Shown in pieces: positions 18,020 to 25,607 of a DNA stretch of 64,000 nt. The DNA lies in the NCBI GenBank assembly GCA_045589495.1, contig JAZNPF010000004.1, forward strand, positions 62,001-126,000. The letters run 5' to 3'. The notes under the pieces are model-generated. The model was not told where the DNA came from, searched no databases, and was given only the letters and a program-made list of their open reading frames with translations. This DNA comes from SIG455 sp045589495 (lineage in GTDB: Bacteria; Bacillota; Clostridia; UMGS1810). Within the stretch, counting starts at the first letter, position 1, and each line of letters begins with the position of its first letter. A program made the position numbers and the translations under genes.

Positions 18020-18493
18020 ATGAAATGTCCTTATTGTGAAAATACTGAAAGTAAGGTTATTGATTCGCGTCCGGTAGATGACGGTAATTCTATCCGCCGC
18101 CGCAGAGAATGTCTTGCGTGCACAAGAAGATTTACAACGTATGAGCAGATAGAGTCTGTTCCGTTGGTTGTTATTAAAAAAGACGGAAAGCGTCAGGTGT
18201 ACAACAGACAGAAAATATTAAGCGGTATTCTGCGTGCCTGTGAAAAAACGCCGGTAACCGTTGCGCAGATAGAAACAGTTGTTCAGGATATAGAATCAGA
18301 ACTTTTCAATTCTATGGACAGTGAGATTTCGGCATCACATATCGGCGAACTCGTTATGGACAGACTTAAAAAACTCAATCCGATTGCGTATGTGCGTTTT
18401 GCCTCTGTTTACCGCGAATTCAAGGATGTATCTACTTTTATGGAAGAAATCAACGGTCTTATTCAGTCATCAAAACACGAAAAAACGGAGTAA
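18020..18493 (+). CDS. nrdR: transcriptional repressor NrdR
   Basis: NrdR represses ribonucleotide reductase genes in response to (d)ATP. The 157-residue protein has a zinc ribbon with C3, C6, C31 and C34, followed by an ATP-cone domain at about 49-139 (VPLVVIKKDGKRQVYNR). The ATG at 18020 has AAAGGAG 8 bases upstream; an in-frame earlier ATG at 17972 is inside the terminator and is rejected. The dusB gene follows after 3 bases, indicating one transcript. No nrd genes are in the window. Confidence 0.96.
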   Translation: MKCPYCENTESKVIDSRPVDDGNSIRRRRECLACTRRFTTYEQIESVPLVVIKKDGKRQVYNRQKILSGILRACEKTPVTVAQIETVVQDIESELFNSMDSEISASHIGELVMDRLKKLNPIAYVRFASVYREFKDVSTFMEEINGLIQSSKHEKTE

Positions 18494-18496
18494 TAT

Positions 18497-19465
18497 ATGC
18501 AGATTGGAAATGTCACTTTAAAAAATAATGTTTTTTTGGCGCCTATGGCGGGTGTTACCGATCTGGCTTTCCGGAGAATGTGTGTGCGTTATGGTGCAGG
18601 CCTTGTTTATAGTGAGATGGTAAGTTCCAAAGCACTTTACTATAACGACAAAAAAACAAAGCAACTTTTGAATTCTACTGATGATGAAAAACCGCTTGCA
18701 GTGCAGATTTTCGGTAGCGACGCTGATATTATGGCAAAAACTGCGTATATGGCACTTGCTACTGGTGCTCAGATTCTAGATATAAATATGGGCTGTCCTG
18801 CCCCCAAAATTGTAAATAATGGTGACGGCAGTTCGCTTATGAAGAATCCGGAACTTATCGGAAGAATTGTTTCTGCCGTAAAAAAAGAGGTTAATGTTCC
18901 GGTGACTTGCAAAATACGCAGCGGTTTTGATGAAGTCAATGCCGTGGAGGTTGCAAAAATAATAGAAGCAAGTGGTGCTTCTGCAATAGCGGTTCACCCG
19001 CGTACACGTGGTATGTATTACAGCGGAAAAGCAGACTGGAATATTATAAAAGCAGTTAAGGATGCCGTTTCCATACCTGTTATAGGAAATGGTGACATAT
19101 TTTGCGCTGAAGATGCCGTCCGCCTTATAGACCAAACCGGTTGTGATGCCGTAATGGTCGGCAGAGGTGCGCAGGGAAATCCGTTTATTTTTAAACAGAT
19201 TCTTGAATATATGGAAACTGGCAAAGTCACATACTATCCCGATACGGTTGAAAAAGTACGTGTAATAGGTCAGCATATCTCTGAAATGGCAGATGATAAA
19301 GGCGACCATATAGCAGTTTTAGAGGCACGCAAGCACGTTGCGTGGTATATCAAAGGAATGAAAGACTCTGCTGCAATGCGCCAGAAAGTAAACACAATGA
19401 CAAATCTTTCTGATTTGCTTTGCGCAATAGAAGAATACGCTCGTTTCTGCGAAGAAAATAATTGA
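18497..19465 (+). CDS. dusB: tRNA-dihydrouridine synthase
   Basis: FMN-dependent enzyme that reduces specific uridines in the tRNA D-loop. The 322 residues form a TIM barrel plus a helical tail. Visible are LAPMAGVTDLAFR (14-26), the catalytic cysteine C100 in NMGCPAP, VTCKIRSGF and the FMN phosphate site GNGDI and GRGAQGNP. It overlaps almost directly with nrdR (3-base gap). The DusB assignment rather than DusA or DusC rests on the NMGCP context and being Gram-positive; the exact uridine is not certain. Confidence 0.94.
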   Translation: MQIGNVTLKNNVFLAPMAGVTDLAFRRMCVRYGAGLVYSEMVSSKALYYNDKKTKQLLNSTDDEKPLAVQIFGSDADIMAKTAYMALATGAQILDINMGCPAPKIVNNGDGSSLMKNPELIGRIVSAVKKEVNVPVTCKIRSGFDEVNAVEVAKIIEASGASAIAVHPRTRGMYYSGKADWNIIKAVKDAVSIPVIGNGDIFCAEDAVRLIDQTGCDAVMVGRGAQGNPFIFKQILEYMETGKVTYYPDTVEKVRVIGQHISEMADDKGDHIAVLEARKHVAWYIKGMKDSAAMRQKVNTMTNLSDLLCAIEEYARFCEENN

Positions 19466-19484
19466 AAAAATTTCTAAAAAACTA

Positions 19485-19513
19485 TTTACAATTACCAATT
19501 TGTGTGATATAAT
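19485..19513 (+). promoter_or_regulatory. sigma-A promoter for rpsO
   Basis: TTTACA (19485-19490), 17-base spacer, TATAAT (19508-19513). Transcription would start near 19520, at the base of the structured leader. Confidence 0.8.
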
Positions 19514-19519
19514 TGCTTG

Positions 19520-19590
19520 GTAAACCTGCCGCAAGGTTTCTGGAATCTCCAACCTTTTGCTTTGTAGCAGGCGATTATAAATAATATGGA
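19520..19590 (+). promoter_or_regulatory. candidate S15-binding leader RNA of rpsO
   Basis: The leader can form CCTGC (19525-19529) with GCAGG (19567-19571) enclosing AAGGTT (19533-19538) with AACCTT (19551-19556) and an inner GGA/TCC pairing. A competing hairpin AAACCT (19522-19527) with AGGTTT (19534-19539) uses some of the same bases. S15 is known to repress its own mRNA through such leaders in several bacterial groups. The fold is inferred by eye. Confidence 0.5.
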
Positions 19591-19601
19591 GGTAAAAAAC
19601 T

Positions 19602-19865
19602 ATGTTGAAAGAAACAAAACAGGCTATCATCAAAGAGTATGCTACTCACGAAGGTGATACAGGTTCTCCTGAAGTACAGATTGCACTTCTCACATACCGT
19701 ATCAATCACCTCACAGAGCATCTCAAAAACAACAACAAAGACCACCACTCAAGAAGAGGTCTTTTAATGATGGTTGGTCAGAGAAGAGGTTTACTCAACT
19801 ACCTTACAAAGGTTGATATTGAGAGATACCGTTCTATCATCAAAAGACTTAACATCAGAAAATAG
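19602..19865 (+). CDS. rpsO: 30S ribosomal protein S15
   Basis: S15 binds 16S rRNA at a three-way junction early in assembly of the 30S platform. The 87-residue length is normal. Conserved blocks HEGDTGSPEVQIALLTYRI, HLKNNNKDHHSRRGLL and the tail YRSIIKRLNIRK are present. It has its own promoter and a structured leader, and a terminator-like hairpin separates it from pnp, a common rpsO-pnp pairing. AGGAGG-like TGGAGG precedes the ATG. Confidence 0.99.
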   Translation: MLKETKQAIIKEYATHEGDTGSPEVQIALLTYRINHLTEHLKNNNKDHHSRRGLLMMVGQRRGLLNYLTKVDIERYRSIIKRLNIRK

Positions 19866-19877
19866 TTGTTATTATTT

Positions 19878-19912
19878 CGGGCAAAGGTGGGAATTCCATT
19901 TTTGCCCGTTTT
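19878..19912 (+). terminator. terminator between rpsO and pnp
   Basis: CGGGCAAA (19878-19885) pairs with TTTGCCCG (19901-19908); two G-U pairs and TGG/CCA extend the stem inward around a small loop. TTTT follows. It may be partial, since pnp lies downstream on the same strand with no clear promoter. Confidence 0.7.
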
Positions 19913-19938
19913 AAAATATTAAAGCAAAGCGGAGAGTA

Positions 19939-19989
19939 TTAGCAGTTAGATAATATCTTTCAAAACGGGAGATACTATCTAAATGCTAA
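19939..19989 (+). promoter_or_regulatory. long hairpin in the pnp leader
   Basis: TTAGCA, TTAGATA and TATCT on the left (19939-19958) pair with AGATA, TATCTAA and TGCTAA on the right (19970-19989), an 18-bp stem with two single mismatches and an 11-base loop. It ends about 20 bases before the pnp ribosome site. In E. coli a similar pnp leader stem is cut by RNase III for autocontrol; the same role here is inference. Confidence 0.55.
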
Positions 19990-20023
19990 ACTCACGTATT
20001 TGCTAAAAAACAGGAGGATAAAA

Positions 20024-22108
20024 ATGCATAAAAAATTTACTACTACTTTAGCAGGCCGTGAACTTACTATTGAAACCGGCGAACTCGCTCAACTTTCAAA
20101 CGGTTCTGTACTCGTTCGTTATGGCGACACAGTTGTTATGGCTAACGCAACCGCTTCAAAAAAACCGCGTGACGGTGTTGATTTCTTCCCCTTGAGCGTG
20201 GATTATGAAGAAAAACTGTATTCAGTTGGTAAAATCCCCGGCGGTTTTCTGCGTCGTGAGGGTAAACCGTCTGATAAGGCGATTTTAACATCACGTGTTA
20301 TTGACCGTCCTATCCGTCCTTTGTTCCCTAAAGATTACAGAAACGATGTAAGCGTTGTTACAACTGTAATGAGTGTTGATATTGACAATTCACCTGAAAT
20401 TGCTGCTATGATAGGTGCTTCTGCGGCATTATCAATTTCTGATATCCCGTTTGCAGGTCCCATAGGCGGCGTATCTGTAGGTCTTGTTGATGGCGAATTT
20501 GTTATCAACCCGAATCTTGAACAGAGAGAAAAAAGCCTTATGCAGTTGACTGTTGCAGGTACAAAAGAAAAGGTTGTTATGATTGAAGCCGGCGCTTGCG
20601 AAGTTAAAGAAGATGTTATGTACGATGCAATCGTATATGCACACAGCGAAATCAAAAAAATCTGTGAATTTTTGCAGACTGTTGTTGATGAGGTTGGTAA
20701 ACCCAAGCATGAGTATATCTCTGCAGATATCAATCACGACCATTATGATGCAGTTAAAGCTTATGCTTACGATAAAGTTTGCGAGGCTATTGACACAGAT
20801 GACAAAACTGTAAGAGATGCTAATATGGCGGTTGTTACAGATGATGTTGTTGCACACTTTGCTGAAGAAATCCCTGAACTTGAAGAAGAAATCGGCGAAA
20901 TTCTTTATAAACTCCAGAAAGAAATCGTTAGAAAATGGCTTATTAAAGACCACAGACGTGTTGACGGCAGAGATATTTTAGAAATCCGTCCTCTTTCTTC
21001 AAGAGTAGGAATTCTCCCCAGAACTCACGGCTCTGGTTTGTTCTCAAGAGGACAGACACAGGTTCTTACAATCGCAACTTTAGGTGCACTTCGTGATGAG
21101 CAGTTGCTTGACGGTATTGACGAGTGCAGTTCAAAACGTTATATGCACCACTACAACTTCCCGTCATACAGTGTTGGCGAAACAAAACCCTCAAGAGGTC
21201 CCGGCAGACGTGAAATTGGCCACGGTGCATTGGCAGAACGTGCATTAGAACCCGTTATCCCGAGCAAAGAGGAGTTCCCTTATGCTATCCGTCTGGTGTC
21301 TGAAGTTCTTTCTTCAAACGGTTCAACATCACAGGGCAGTGTGTGCGGTTCAACTCTGGCGCTTATGGATGCAGGTGTTCCGATTAAAGCTCCCGTTGCA
21401 GGTATTTCATGCGGTCTTGTAACAGATGGTGATGACTTCCTCACAATGGTTGATATTCAGGGGTTAGAGGACTTCTACGGCGATATGGACTTTAAAGTTG
21501 CAGGTACTAAAGAGGGAATTACTGCTATCCAGATGGATATTAAAATAGACGGTCTTACCTATGAGATTATCAAACAGGCACTTCAGCAGACAAGAGATGC
21601 ACGTTATCACATTATTGATGAAGTTCTTCTCAAAGCAATCGATGCTCCCAGAAGTGAACTTTCACCTTATGCTCCCAAGATTGTAACAATGAGTATTCAC
21701 CCTGATAAAATCCGCGAAGTAATTGGTACGGGCGGTAAAGTTATACAGAAAATTATCGCAGACACCGGTGTTCAGATTGATATCGAGGATGACGGAAGCG
21801 TATTTATTCTTTCTCCCGACAGCGCTGCTGCAGATAAAGCAGTTAAAATTATCGAGGGTATCGTAGCAGAACCGGAAGTTGGTAAAACATACTTCGGTAA
21901 AGTTATGAGAATAATGGATTTCGGTGCATTCGTTGAATTCCTTCCCGGTAAAGAGGGACTTGTCCACATTTCTAAACTTGACAACAAACGTGTTGAAAAA
22001 GTTGAAGATGTTGTAAGCGTTGGCGATGAAATAATCGTCAAACTTATCGAGATTGATAAGATGGGCAGAATTAACCTTTCAAGAAAAGATGCTCTTCCAA
22101 AAGAATAA
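20024..22108 (+). CDS. pnp: polyribonucleotide nucleotidyltransferase (PNPase)
   Basis: Trimeric 3'-to-5' phosphorolytic exoribonuclease of RNA decay. The 694 residues hold two RNase PH domains (about 1-210 and 310-540), a KH domain with IREVIGTGGKVIQKI, and an S1 domain starting VGKTYFGKVMRIMDFGAFVEF. The ATG at 20024 (MHKKFTTTL) follows AGGAGG by 6 bases; the upstream ATG at 20000 in the leader is rejected. It follows rpsO, the commonest arrangement in bacteria. A hairpin in its leader suggests autoregulation. Confidence 0.98.
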   Translation: MHKKFTTTLAGRELTIETGELAQLSNGSVLVRYGDTVVMANATASKKPRDGVDFFPLSVDYEEKLYSVGKIPGGFLRREGKPSDKAILTSRVIDRPIRPLFPKDYRNDVSVVTTVMSVDIDNSPEIAAMIGASAALSISDIPFAGPIGGVSVGLVDGEFVINPNLEQREKSLMQLTVAGTKEKVVMIEAGACEVKEDVMYDAIVYAHSEIKKICEFLQTVVDEVGKPKHEYISADINHDHYDAVKAYAYDKVCEAIDTDDKTVRDANMAVVTDDVVAHFAEEIPELEEEIGEILYKLQKEIVRKWLIKDHRRVDGRDILEIRPLSSRVGILPRTHGSGLFSRGQTQVLTIATLGALRDEQLLDGIDECSSKRYMHHYNFPSYSVGETKPSRGPGRREIGHGALAERALEPVIPSKEEFPYAIRLVSEVLSSNGSTSQGSVCGSTLALMDAGVPIKAPVAGISCGLVTDGDDFLTMVDIQGLEDFYGDMDFKVAGTKEGITAIQMDIKIDGLTYEIIKQALQQTRDARYHIIDEVLLKAIDAPRSELSPYAPKIVTMSIHPDKIREVIGTGGKVIQKIIADTGVQIDIEDDGSVFILSPDSAAADKAVKIIEGIVAEPEVGKTYFGKVMRIMDFGAFVEFLPGKEGLVHISKLDNKRVEKVEDVVSVGDEIIVKLIEIDKMGRINLSRKDALPKE

Positions 22109-22126
22109 TTATATATTCGATATAAT

Positions 22127-22161
22127 AAAAATCCGTATTTCAGACGAATACGGATTTTTTT
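22127..22161 (+). terminator. intrinsic terminator after pnp
   Basis: A perfect 13-bp stem, AAAAATCCGTATT (22127-22139) with AATACGGATTTTT (22147-22159), a 7-base loop and a T run. Confidence 0.9.
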
Positions 22162-22244
22162 CATTCAAAAACAAAAAAATTTTACCGTTATGTTACCGCA
22201 AGATTACAAATTGCCCAAAAAAGGCGTTCAAGAAATTATTTCTA

Positions 22245-22273
22245 TTGACTATTTTTTTGTATAATGATAAAAT
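22245..22273 (+). promoter_or_regulatory. promoter for the 955-residue SLH protein gene
   Basis: TTGACT (22245-22250), 17-base spacer, TAAAAT (22268-22273). An overlapping TATAAT at 22260 is too close to this -35. The leader of about 60 bases ends in AGGAGG. Confidence 0.6.
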
Positions 22274-22338
22274 TATAATAAGCAGTAATATCCTTGTCTG
22301 CTTGAAAAAAGTATACTATTTTTAGGAGGATACATAGT

Positions 22339-25206
22339 ATGAAGGCATTAAAAAGAATATCCGCTATTGTGATTTCTTTGGCTATGGTTATGACATGCGC
22401 GTTTTCATCAGTAGTTTTCGCTGCTGAAATGAATGACGTTACTGCGGACAACCCATATTTCAAAGCAATCAACAATCTGGTGGAAAAAGGTATTATCAAT
22501 GGTTACCAGAATGAAGACGGTACATATAGTTTCAAATCTGACGGTAACATCACAAGAGCAGAATTCTGTGCGATTATCTCTCGTGCGGATGCCCCCACAG
22601 GTTACAATTTTGTAAGCACAAAATCAAGTTTTACCGATGTGGCTGCAGATAACTGGGCTTCTCCGTATATTGAATATGCAGTAACACGTAAAATTGTAAA
22701 CGGTATGGGTGACGGAACATTCGCACCTGATGCACCCGTTACTTATGCTCAGGCAATTAAAATGATTGTTTGCGCACTTAATTATGGTTATGCTGCTGAA
22801 GTAACAACTCCCTGGTACAATACATATCTTGAGATTGCAAACGCACTTAAACTTACCAAAAACGCAGTCGGAAATGCAGAACTTCCTGCAATCCGCGGTC
22901 TTGTTGCGCAACTCGTTTTCAATATGAACTCAACTGCTCCCGCAGTTCAGACAGGTGTTGACGAAAACGGTAATCCTAAATATGCTGCAGGCAACACCAC
23001 CTTTGAAGAACAGAATAAAGGTACTCAGGAAATTGAAGGTCAACTTGTTGCAGTGTTCAGAAAATCACTTGACGGAAATAGCGATGGTATTGCTAACAAT
23101 CAGGTCAAAGTAGACAGCAACGGAACAATAATGATGTTCAATATAGGTTCATATTCTATGGACGATATTGCTGCTTTCCTGGGATACGAAGTAAAAATTG
23201 CATATACTGAAGATGATTCCGGAAGAAATGTGATAGAAAGAATCAACAAAACATCTTTAAATACGGTTTATACTGTTGAAGACATTGATATAGATAGTGT
23301 TACTACATCTTCTATCAAATATTTTGATGAAAATTCCAGAAACGGCGTAAAAGAACTTGATTTTGCTTCTGATATGAAAGTCATGGTAAATGATGGTTTC
23401 CTCGCTAAAAATTCGGGTTGGCAAAATAATCTTGATGTTTCGTGCGGTAATATTACATTTATAGATTATAACGATAACGGCGATATGGATGTTGCTTTTG
23501 TTAAGAGTTATGAAACTATGTATGTTAAGAGTGTAACTAAAAACAAAAATGTTTACACTGTTTTTGATAAATTTTATGATGCTACTGAAACACCTGAAAG
23601 AGTTGCCAGCATAACTTTCAATGATGACACACAGAACATTAAAGTTAAAGTGGCAAACAATAATTCTGATGCACTTGTTGATGGCACACTTTCAAGCATT
23701 GCTACAAACAACATTGTTTCTTATGCAGTTTCTGCTATGGATGCTGATGATATTGAAATCATTGTTTCTAAAAAGACTGCATCAGGCAGTTCTTCTGCAA
23801 GCGAAGTAAAATCAATTAACAGCAACGGTGCTATTACACTTGGTAATAAAGAATTTATTACAAGTGATCTTTACAATTATATTCTTGATGGCAAAACTAA
23901 TATTCTTAGTGCATATCCGCAGGAATTGAGTATTGGCGACATGTGCACTGCTTACCTTGACTTTACAGGCAAAATTGTTGCAGTAGATAAAAAAGAGGTT
24001 GCTATTAACTATGGTTATATAATCAAAGTTGCTCCTGCTTCTAACGACATTGATTCAGATGTTTATGAAGTTTTACTTTACAACAATGGTATCAAAAAAT
24101 TGACCGTTGCAAAAAATGGTTTTAAAATCAACGGTTCATCTGCTGATCCTGCTGATTTAACAAATGTTTCTAATACAGGTGTAATTGACAGTTCTGCCGC
24201 AACAGTAAATGCACAACTTGCCGAAGGTAAAAAAGTTAATGCTGAAAAAGCAGTTCTTGTTAAATATGAACTTGCAAATAACGGTCAGTTGAAATCTGTT
24301 ACTACTTTAGATAGTGGTAATAACTTGATGATTGCAGATGCGTTTACTTATACATCAAATGTATTTACAAAGAACACCAATAAAATTACTATCAACGACA
24401 AGACAAAGGTGTTTTTTGTTCCGGAAGACAGAAATCAACAGACAAAATACAAAATGGGAAAAGGCAATTTAGTTGCTTCAGAAACTTATTTCGTTCATGC
24501 ATTTGATATTGAAAACAGTATTGCAAATGCTGTTGTAATCTATGGTATGGATGTTAAAATTAAACCAAGCGCTGAAACAATTCTTGTTAAGAAGATAACC
24601 GGTGCCATCAACAATGGCGAGTCTGTTAAAGAACTTATTTATGATACATTTGCTACTGCTTCAAGTGATGCAGATGATTCTAAAACAATCAAAACAAAAG
24701 AAGAGTCTACACTTGACGGAATTGAACCTGGTGATATTATTAAAGTTCTTATATCTGATGGTGTGGTAGAAAAAGTTCTTCCTATATTTGATTCAAGCGA
24801 AAAGGCTATTGGCGGTACACAGGGTGAAAACTATTGTGAATACAAAAAACCGGGAGCCGTTAAATATGCAATTGGAAACAGTGATTATTATGTAACATAC
24901 GGAAAAGTTACTTTAAGTCCTTCTGAGGACAAAGGTGACGGCATTATGAATGTTGAGTATGTTGATAGTATTGTTGACGGAACACCTCAGACTAAGCCTC
25001 AAACATTTGTAAGTGTTACCGATTCTGTAGTTTATACTTATGATGAGGATGCTACAGATGGCGAGTATTTCTTAAAAGCGTCACGTTCTTCTATTTATGA
25101 TGATGTTACAGGAGAAGGCGAAAGTTTAGTTGATAAACGTTCAAATGTTCTTGTAATCAGTAATGCACACGATGGCGAGTGCAAAGGTATCATTATCTAC
25201 GAATAA
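22339..25206 (+). CDS. S-layer homology domain surface protein
   Basis: A 955-residue secreted protein. A signal peptide spans residues 1-29 with a hydrophobic core and an A-A-E junction. Three SLH repeats follow: about 32-78 (NITRAEFCAIISR), 92-145 (FTDVAADNWASPYIEYAV) and a weaker third to about 195. SLH domains bind pyruvylated wall polymer, so it should sit on the cell surface. The remaining 750 residues are acidic, rich in Asn, Asp, Ser and Thr with beta-type alternation, and match no domain I recognise. Its AAA/GCT-rich codon use and AGGAGG site suggest high expression; it may be a major surface or S-layer protein. It stands as a single-gene unit between terminators. Confidence 0.85.
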   Translation: MKALKRISAIVISLAMVMTCAFSSVVFAAEMNDVTADNPYFKAINNLVEKGIINGYQNEDGTYSFKSDGNITRAEFCAIISRADAPTGYNFVSTKSSFTDVAADNWASPYIEYAVTRKIVNGMGDGTFAPDAPVTYAQAIKMIVCALNYGYAAEVTTPWYNTYLEIANALKLTKNAVGNAELPAIRGLVAQLVFNMNSTAPAVQTGVDENGNPKYAAGNTTFEEQNKGTQEIEGQLVAVFRKSLDGNSDGIANNQVKVDSNGTIMMFNIGSYSMDDIAAFLGYEVKIAYTEDDSGRNVIERINKTSLNTVYTVEDIDIDSVTTSSIKYFDENSRNGVKELDFASDMKVMVNDGFLAKNSGWQNNLDVSCGNITFIDYNDNGDMDVAFVKSYETMYVKSVTKNKNVYTVFDKFYDATETPERVASITFNDDTQNIKVKVANNNSDALVDGTLSSIATNNIVSYAVSAMDADDIEIIVSKKTASGSSSASEVKSINSNGAITLGNKEFITSDLYNYILDGKTNILSAYPQELSIGDMCTAYLDFTGKIVAVDKKEVAINYGYIIKVAPASNDIDSDVYEVLLYNNGIKKLTVAKNGFKINGSSADPADLTNVSNTGVIDSSAATVNAQLAEGKKVNAEKAVLVKYELANNGQLKSVTTLDSGNNLMIADAFTYTSNVFTKNTNKITINDKTKVFFVPEDRNQQTKYKMGKGNLVASETYFVHAFDIENSIANAVVIYGMDVKIKPSAETILVKKITGAINNGESVKELIYDTFATASSDADDSKTIKTKEESTLDGIEPGDIIKVLISDGVVEKVLPIFDSSEKAIGGTQGENYCEYKKPGAVKYAIGNSDYYVTYGKVTLSPSEDKGDGIMNVEYVDSIVDGTPQTKPQTFVSVTDSVVYTYDEDATDGEYFLKASRSSIYDDVTGEGESLVDKRSNVLVISNAHDGECKGIIIYE

Positions 25207-25217
25207 TACCTAAATTT

Positions 25218-25250
25218 AAAACGAGGTCCTTTTAAAAGGACCTCGTTTTT
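25218..25250 (+). terminator. terminator after the SLH protein gene
   Basis: A 32-base perfect palindrome: AAAACGAGGTCCTTTT (25218-25233) with AAAAGGACCTCGTTTT (25234-25249), then T. Being symmetric it could act in both directions. Confidence 0.92.
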
Positions 25251-25269
25251 ATATGATTATGAAAATTAA

Positions 25270-25294
25270 AAAGCCGGGTAAAATACCCGGCTTT
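25270..25294 (-). terminator. terminator after secG
   Basis: AAAGCCGGGTA (25270-25280) with TACCCGGCTTT (25284-25294), an 11-bp stem with a 3-base loop. On the minus strand it is followed by TTAATTTTC. It closes the secG transcript. Confidence 0.85.
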
Positions 25295-25306
25295 GATTTT
25301 TTAATA

Positions 25307-25537
25307 TTAAACTAACAATGCTAATACAAAAGATGTAACAACGAACAGTATAGCCACAATTGTGGTTGCTCTTGAAAGCATACCGTCTAAAGTTCTTGCT
25401 TTATTCTTACCAAAGAATGTTTCAGCGCCACCGCCGATACTTCCTGAAAGACCTGCATTTTTACTTGACTGAAGCAGAACAACTGCAATCAGAATCAGCG
25501 CAAGAATTACATGAACAACAGTCAATGCGATAACCAT
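25307..25537 (-). CDS. secG: preprotein translocase subunit SecG
   Basis: Small membrane subunit of the SecYEG channel. The 76 residues form two membrane helices (about 5-22 and 54-74) around the conserved loop SSKNAGLSGSIGGGAETFFG, the family signature. A GGAGGTGC site precedes the ATG. It has its own promoter and terminator, lying downstream of mnmG on the same strand. Confidence 0.96.
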   Translation of the reverse strand: MVIALTVVHVILALILIAVVLLQSSKNAGLSGSIGGGAETFFGKNKARTLDGMLSRATTIVAILFVVTSFVLALLV

Positions 25538-25565
25538 ATTTTAAGCACCTCCAATACTAATTTAT

Positions 25566-25594
25566 ATAATATCACATAAATCTTTGTTTTGCAA
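25566..25594 (-). promoter_or_regulatory. sigma-A promoter for secG
   Basis: On the minus strand TTGCAA, 17-base spacer, TATTAT, in the 70-base gap behind the mnmG stop. Confidence 0.65.
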
Positions 25595-25607
25595 TATAAA
25601 AATGGAA

